From Sindora glabra (Eukaryota > Streptophyta > Magnoliopsida > Fabales > Fabaceae), in contig CM035235.1 of NCBI GenBank assembly GCA_020226215.1, forward strand, positions 7,019,151 through 7,083,150: 64,000 bases of DNA, read 5' to 3'. Numbering within the stretch: position 1 is the stretch's first letter; each line of letters opens with the position of its first letter. This document shows, piece by piece, positions 59,713-64,000 of the stretch. Made by a program: the position numbers and the translations under genes. The notes under the pieces were generated by a model. That model made no database searches. It was not told where the DNA came from and worked only from the letters and a program-made list of their open reading frames with translations.

Positions 59713-62425
59713 ATGACTAGTAAAGCTTGTAAATGGATTCTAGGTTTGATATATATAGTAGTTGTGGCTGCAATCTGGGTAGCATCTGGCTTTGTAGTTC
59801 AGTCAGTTGTAGATACGGGAGTATCACCGTTCCTCATTACCTACATCTGCAATTCATTATTTGTAGTGTACATTCCCATTGTTGAAATTGGGCAATATAT
59901 AGAGGATTCTTATGGAGATTTATGGTTCTGGAGAAGCAAAGAGAGTAACCATTTGGATGTTCTAGGAAAATCAGAGCTATGTATCCTTCTTGATGATGAT
60001 GAAAACAGCAATGCCAATGCATCCTTGCTTGTAGACAAAGTTGATGTCAGTCCACAAAGGGATATTGGTTCTGAATTTCAGCAGTTAGACAATGTGGAAG
60101 AGAGCTTGCCAGATCGTGTTAATGTGATTAATAACGTTGCTAATCAATTGGATGCCAAAGGGCGTTGGAACCGATGCGAGGCTGCCAAAGTTAGCCTATT
60201 GATATGCCCGTTCTGGTTTTTTTCTCAGCTCACTTTTAACCTCTCGTTGAAGTATACTACTGTCACAGTAAGTGGCTTTGGAGTTTGGATTCCATGTCTC
60301 TGCTTATAAGAATCTAAATTCTGGTTCTTTTTGCCATCTGGCTTAAATTGATTTATGTTCTAATGTCATATGCAGTCAAATGCAATCCTAAGCAGTGTAT
60401 CCAGTCCTTTTACATTTTTGGTCTCTCTAGCATTTTGGGTGAGAAATTCACTTGGGTCAAGCTCTTAGCATTCTTCTTTGCATGGGAGGAATGATAATCG
60501 TAAGTTTTGGTGACTCACAAGTGGTTTAAATGCAATTGCTTCAAACCCCCTTCTTGGAGACATTCTCGCTCTTGTTTCTACTGGATTATATGCAGTGTAT
60601 ATTACCCTCATTCGCAAGAAATTACCTGATGATGATGGAAAGAGTGGTCATGCCAGTATGGCTCAGTTTTTTGGATATCTTGGACTTTGCAATATGTTTA
60701 TATTTCTTCCTGTTGCCCTTGTACTCAATTTCACTGAGGTGGAACCTTTTTATACACATACATGGAAGCAGCTTGGTCTGATTGTTGGTAAAGGTTAGTT
60801 AATGTTTTTTTTTTCTTTTATTTAGTTTCCCTGGCTTTCAAATTTCACAGTATGGCTGCTTTCTTTATCCCTTTGTAAAAATTTTTGACATTGAATTTTG
60901 TAACAACAGTGGGAAAGGCAAAACAAATTACCTAATTAGTTTTTCTTTTTATTGGTACCCTTCTTCCTCCAGATTCTTGTTAGATATTTTCGAAGAAATG
61001 CTTCTTATTATTCAGGCCTGAGTTGTCGGTGATATACATCTTTAGTGTTTCGTTAATCACTATTGGTTGAGAGCACAATCTTTAGCAAAGATACTCAGCA
61101 CAAACTTGTCTTTGAAGATTGAGTGGCATGCCCTTAAAACATCAAGGCTGTTGACAAAATAATTAAAGTTTGGAGGAAGGAAAGATGTAGGGAGAGACTA
61201 GAGAGAGTTGGAGAGAAATTGAAACAAATAGAAGGCTGAATTGCATAACATTTAACCCCATGCTCTATTTATATAGAGCTACCAATGAACACAAAGAGTC
61301 AGGGACTCTAATACCCCTTTGATCTTTGAGTGCACAACAAACATAGCCTAAGCTCATATAATAATCTAATTACTAAACATTAGTTTCTAACAAAGGTTAA
61401 TTTCCACACATGAACATGATAACTGAATTGTTGAGCCGAAAATGCAAAGTAATTTTCTTTGGACCTTCAGAGATGAAATACCGGAGTACCAGCCTTGTCA
61501 TTTTTCATGTCTTTTGAGTATCTCTTTAAGTTTTATGTTGCATAGATCTTTGTCACGAACAGTGGTTTTTTTTTTTTTTTTTGGGGGTATATATGCACAA
61601 TCACTTTGAGAGGAGAGAAAAACCTTGTTAGCAATCAAATGTTAATTCTATGGGACCCATTGAGTGTAAGTCCCACGTCACATGGAATGCCTTCTCTTTC
61701 TGCTTTGTTGGAATTTGAAGCATCTTGGAGGATCTTGCCTTAAAATGACTACTTGTCCGTGTTACCTGTTAATAAAAAGATGCTGTTTGGCTCTGATCCA
61801 TTGTTTCACTGATAAAATAATTAATTATTGAATGAGTTAATAGCCAGTTATTGTTAAGCCAGCAGAAACTTTCCAAGGATTTCATGGTTACACAGCTTCT
61901 GAAGTGAGAATATTCAGATCCTAGAGAATATACTACCGATATATTGTGGAAACTTAATCCACTGTCCAGATATGAACTTGAAACACAATAAGCCTTTTCT
62001 TGTTATTATTACAAGGGATTAATCCTCTCATGTACACTTCAATTTGGTTTCTGCATTAATGATGTACGGAATGTTTCTTATCATGTCCAGGATTGCTGGA
62101 TAGTGTGCTGGGTGATTACTTGTGGGCCGAGGCTGTTCTTCTGACATCAACCACAGTAGCTACAGCTGGGATTGCAATTCAGGTCCCATTGGCTGCCATT
62201 GTGGATACCTTCACTGGCAATCCTCCCGGGCGGTTGGACTACCTTGGAGCAGTAGCTGTCTTGATTGGCTTTGCTGGAATCAATATTCCTTCTGGTGCCT
62301 TTTGCAAATCATCCAGAGAAGGGAGCCTGGAAGTGAAAAATGAGAACATCATTTCAACCATACATTACGGAGAAACTAAGTTTCAGCCGTCATGTCATAG
62401 CTGCTTCTTCCTCTTAACATTGTAA
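59713..62425 (+). CDS. SLC35F5/THI74-type EamA-like membrane transporter, three coding exons
   Basis: Exons are 59713-60267, 60376-60793 and 62091-62425, joined at CA|GTAAGT...TGCAG and AAAG|GTTAGT...CCAG. About 435 residues, near the usual family length. Exon 1 gives two N-terminal membrane segments (WILGLIYIVVVAAIWVASGF; FLITYICNSLFVVYIPIVEI), a ~100-residue acidic loop and the third segment (KVSLLICPFWFFSQLTFNLS). Exon 2 holds SNAILSSVSSPFTFL, GEKFTWVKLL, MGGMIIVSFGDS, LLGDILALVSTGLYAVYITL; exon 3 LWAEAVLLTSTTVATAGIAI and LDYLGAVAVLIGFAGINIPS. These are drug/metabolite-transporter blocks as in plant relatives of human SLC35F5 and yeast THI74; the substrate is not established. Exon 2 needs three single-base insertions (near 60435, 60477, 60518) to read through; as given, it stops at 60466. 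The three losses sum to one codon and leave exon phase intact. Confidence 0.85.
61149..61392 (-). mobile_element. Solo LTR in intron 2
   Basis: On the minus strand it runs from TGTTAGAAACTAATG to TTTTGTCAACA, with the TG...CA ends of an LTR. It contains a TATA box in GCTCTATATAAATAGAGC about halfway, followed by a pyrimidine-rich CTCTCCAACTCTCTCTAG stretch. Flanking pentamers AAGGC (61144-61148) and AAGGT (61393-61397) match at four of five bases, with a C/T difference. 244 bp suits a small Copia LTR. No internal domain is present, as after LTR-LTR recombination. It lies antisense to the host gene. Confidence 0.75.
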
Positions 62426-62429
62426 TTCA

Positions 62430-63037
62430 CCATATTTGTACCTGAAGATTCTTCCTGTTTCAAATACATAAATTACACAGAATGGGAAGTGCCAGTGGTA
62501 CACCAGACAGGTAATTAAAAAAAAAAAAGAGAGAGGGAGGGAGAGAAATAACAAGGGAAAAGAGAAGGTTGAAAACGGCATATAGATAATTTCGGCCATG
62601 TGAAGGGAAAAAGCCCCATATTAGACACTGATGTTCTGTTTGAGAGAAGGAAAATGAAGAACAAGTGAAAGGTATCTAGGATTATCCACAGAAAATAAAT
62701 TTTAAATGGGAAATAAACCTTTATTGTTCCTCCTTCCGAAGAGATCACTATAATGTAGCTAAATTTGATTTAATTGTATTCAACTGTGTATCATAGCACT
62801 TCTTCCTGAGAAACAGCTTATGCTTAATTCCCTGGAGTATCATAATTGACCGAATATTCTATGTTAAAGCTCAGGTGTATGGCTTTGCTTCTTTGCCTCC
62901 CAAATCCCACCGCAAAGCAAGATCATGTATATAGTTCAGTTATATATTATATTAATTTTATTATATTTTTATATTTACAATATAGAATATAATTAAAAAC
63001 TCAATTTTTTTACAACTTTAAGTATATAGTATTTAAT
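62430..63037. other. 3' flank of transporter gene
   Basis: Probable 3' UTR and downstream DNA, less A+T-rich until about 62930. A short GAGA-rich tract occurs at 62520-62546. No other gene; the minus-strand open frames here are incidental. Confidence 0.5.
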
Positions 63038-64000
63038 TGTTATGAATAATAATTGAGTTTATTAAATGTGAATGTTCATAGGTCAAATGTTATATTTTCA
63101 ATTATGGTTAATTATTAGATCAAACATTATATTTTTATTATGATCAATTGTTAAGTTTCAATTCTATTTATGAATTATCATTATAAAATTATGACATTTG
63201 ATTAATTTGTCTTATAAATATGAGTTATATAAATTATTGTAGATAAAATTAAATCAAATATTCTTCTCCTTCTTATAATTCTCTTTTATCTATTTCATAT
63301 TATTTTTTAAGTATTTATTATTTTTATAATTTTAATATAGATAAATCATATCTATTGTGCATCCCAATAATTATATGATTACTAGAAATAAACAAAGGTC
63401 CCTTTAGATCTCGAGAAAAAGATAAAGAACTACTTAGTTTTGAAGTACCATATTTTAGAGCAATTAAAGCACTAATGTATTTTACTAATCATAGACAATT
63501 TGATATATCATTTGCCATTAATTTACTAATAAGATATAATTCTTTACCTACATGAAGCCATTGGAATATAGTTAAGCTTATACTTAGTAGATTTGTTTAC
63601 TAAGGCACTTTTTACTAATGCATTTGAAAGTTAGATCAGAATATTGAAATTTTTTTACTTAAAAATCTTAATTGATGTCATTATGAGGAAGAGCTAATAC
63701 ATACTGTACTATTTTTTTCTTTGCTATGGTTTTTATCTCATTGGATTTTTCTTACAAGATTTTTAATAAGACAATACTTTATTACGTATTATATAGACAT
63801 CCAAGAGAAAATGTTATGAATAACAATTAAGTTTATTAAATGTAAATATCTATAGGTCAAACGTTATATTATCAATTATGATCAATTATTATATTATACG
63901 TTACATTCTCATTATGGTCAATTATTATGTTTTAATTTTATTTATAAATTATCATTATAACGTTTGATCAATTTGTCCTATAAATATAGGTTGTATAAAT
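63038..64000 (+). mobile_element. Deletion-derivative Copia element, cut by window end
   Basis: Two direct repeats starting TGTTATGAATAA at 63038 and 63812 share the next ~190 bp in order (TTTATTAAATGT, CATAGGTCAAA, TTATGATCAAT, AATTATCATTATAA, TTATAAATAT). They are taken as 5' and 3' LTRs; the 3' one is cut by the window end. CATCCAAGAGAAAA before 63812 resembles a polypurine tract. Between them are only two fused scraps of pol. The 5' LTR end (about 63340) and a PBS are not clear. Confidence 0.7.
63442..63680 (+). pseudogene. Copia pol remnant: RT end fused to RNase H end
   Basis: 63442 onwards reads EVPYFRAIKALMYFTNHRQF then DISFAINLLIRYNS and HWNIVK, the classical Copia block PYxSAxGALMYLxxxTRPDIxFAVNxLxRxxxxPTxxHW. 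After about ten codons and a frame change it continues LVDLFTKALFTNAFES, the end of RNase H (ADxFTKxLPxxxF). About 130 residues normally separate these blocks, so an internal deletion joined them. Confidence 0.8.

Noticed and set aside
59837..60022. Minus-strand open frame inside transporter exon 1
   Set aside because: Shadow of the conserved plus-strand coding exon.

Overview
The window is nuclear DNA of a flowering plant, probably a eudicot. It is strongly A+T-rich, dense in decayed plant-type transposable elements (CACTA, hAT, SIRE-like Copia, Ty3/Gypsy with an initiator-tRNA-Met primer site), and carries one intron-containing plant solute-carrier gene at the right end. The species cannot be named from sequence alone. 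No tRNA, rRNA, CRISPR array or bacterial-type operon was seen.

Layout. 0-0.5 kb: relic of a CACTA TNP2 transposase running off the left edge. 3.2-5.0 kb: non-autonomous CACTA-like element with five ~125-bp subterminal repeats, each an internal palindrome. 9.36-9.62 kb: two tandem 96-nt hairpins, with a third relative at 34.8 kb. 10-12.5 kb: two CACTA-like right ends. 15.4-22.8 kb: heavily mutated SIRE-like Copia element (PBS, gag, integrase, RT, RNase H, possible third ORF). 23.8-28.4 kb: CACTA-like element with Transposase_24-like, DUF8039-like and Ulp1-like remnants. 28.8-29.6 kb: decayed, intron-less copy of a mitochondrial carrier gene. 31.4-37.7 kb: more CACTA-derived sequence. 37.8-41.3 kb: Copia-type LTR holding a 3 x 191-bp tandem repeat, bracketed by direct repeats. 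42.8-43.65 kb: a less A+T-rich island with an older homologue at 22.9-23.5 kb. 44.4-44.9 kb: MITE with long TIRs. 47.87-49.33 kb: 1.46-kb near-complete palindrome. 49.8-50.7 kb: hAT element with a perfect 8-bp target duplication. 51.1-56.7 kb: internally deleted Ty3/Gypsy element on the minus strand, abutted by 86-bp direct repeats. 58.9-62.4 kb: SLC35F5/THI74-type transporter gene with a solo LTR in intron 2. 63.0-64.0 kb: deletion-derivative Copia element cut by the window edge.

Apart from the transporter, everything coding-like is mobile-element or pseudogene remnant. Many broken frames are explained by C-to-T/G-to-A changes (Trp to stop, Asp to Asn), as expected for long-methylated repeats. 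The transporter exon 2 and the Gypsy LTR pair instead show single-base indels, which could be real lesions or uncorrected assembly errors. I found no coherent new multi-gene system. The most unusual structures are the 1.46-kb palindrome, the 86-bp duplication at the Gypsy insertion, and the family of exactly 96-nt hairpins.
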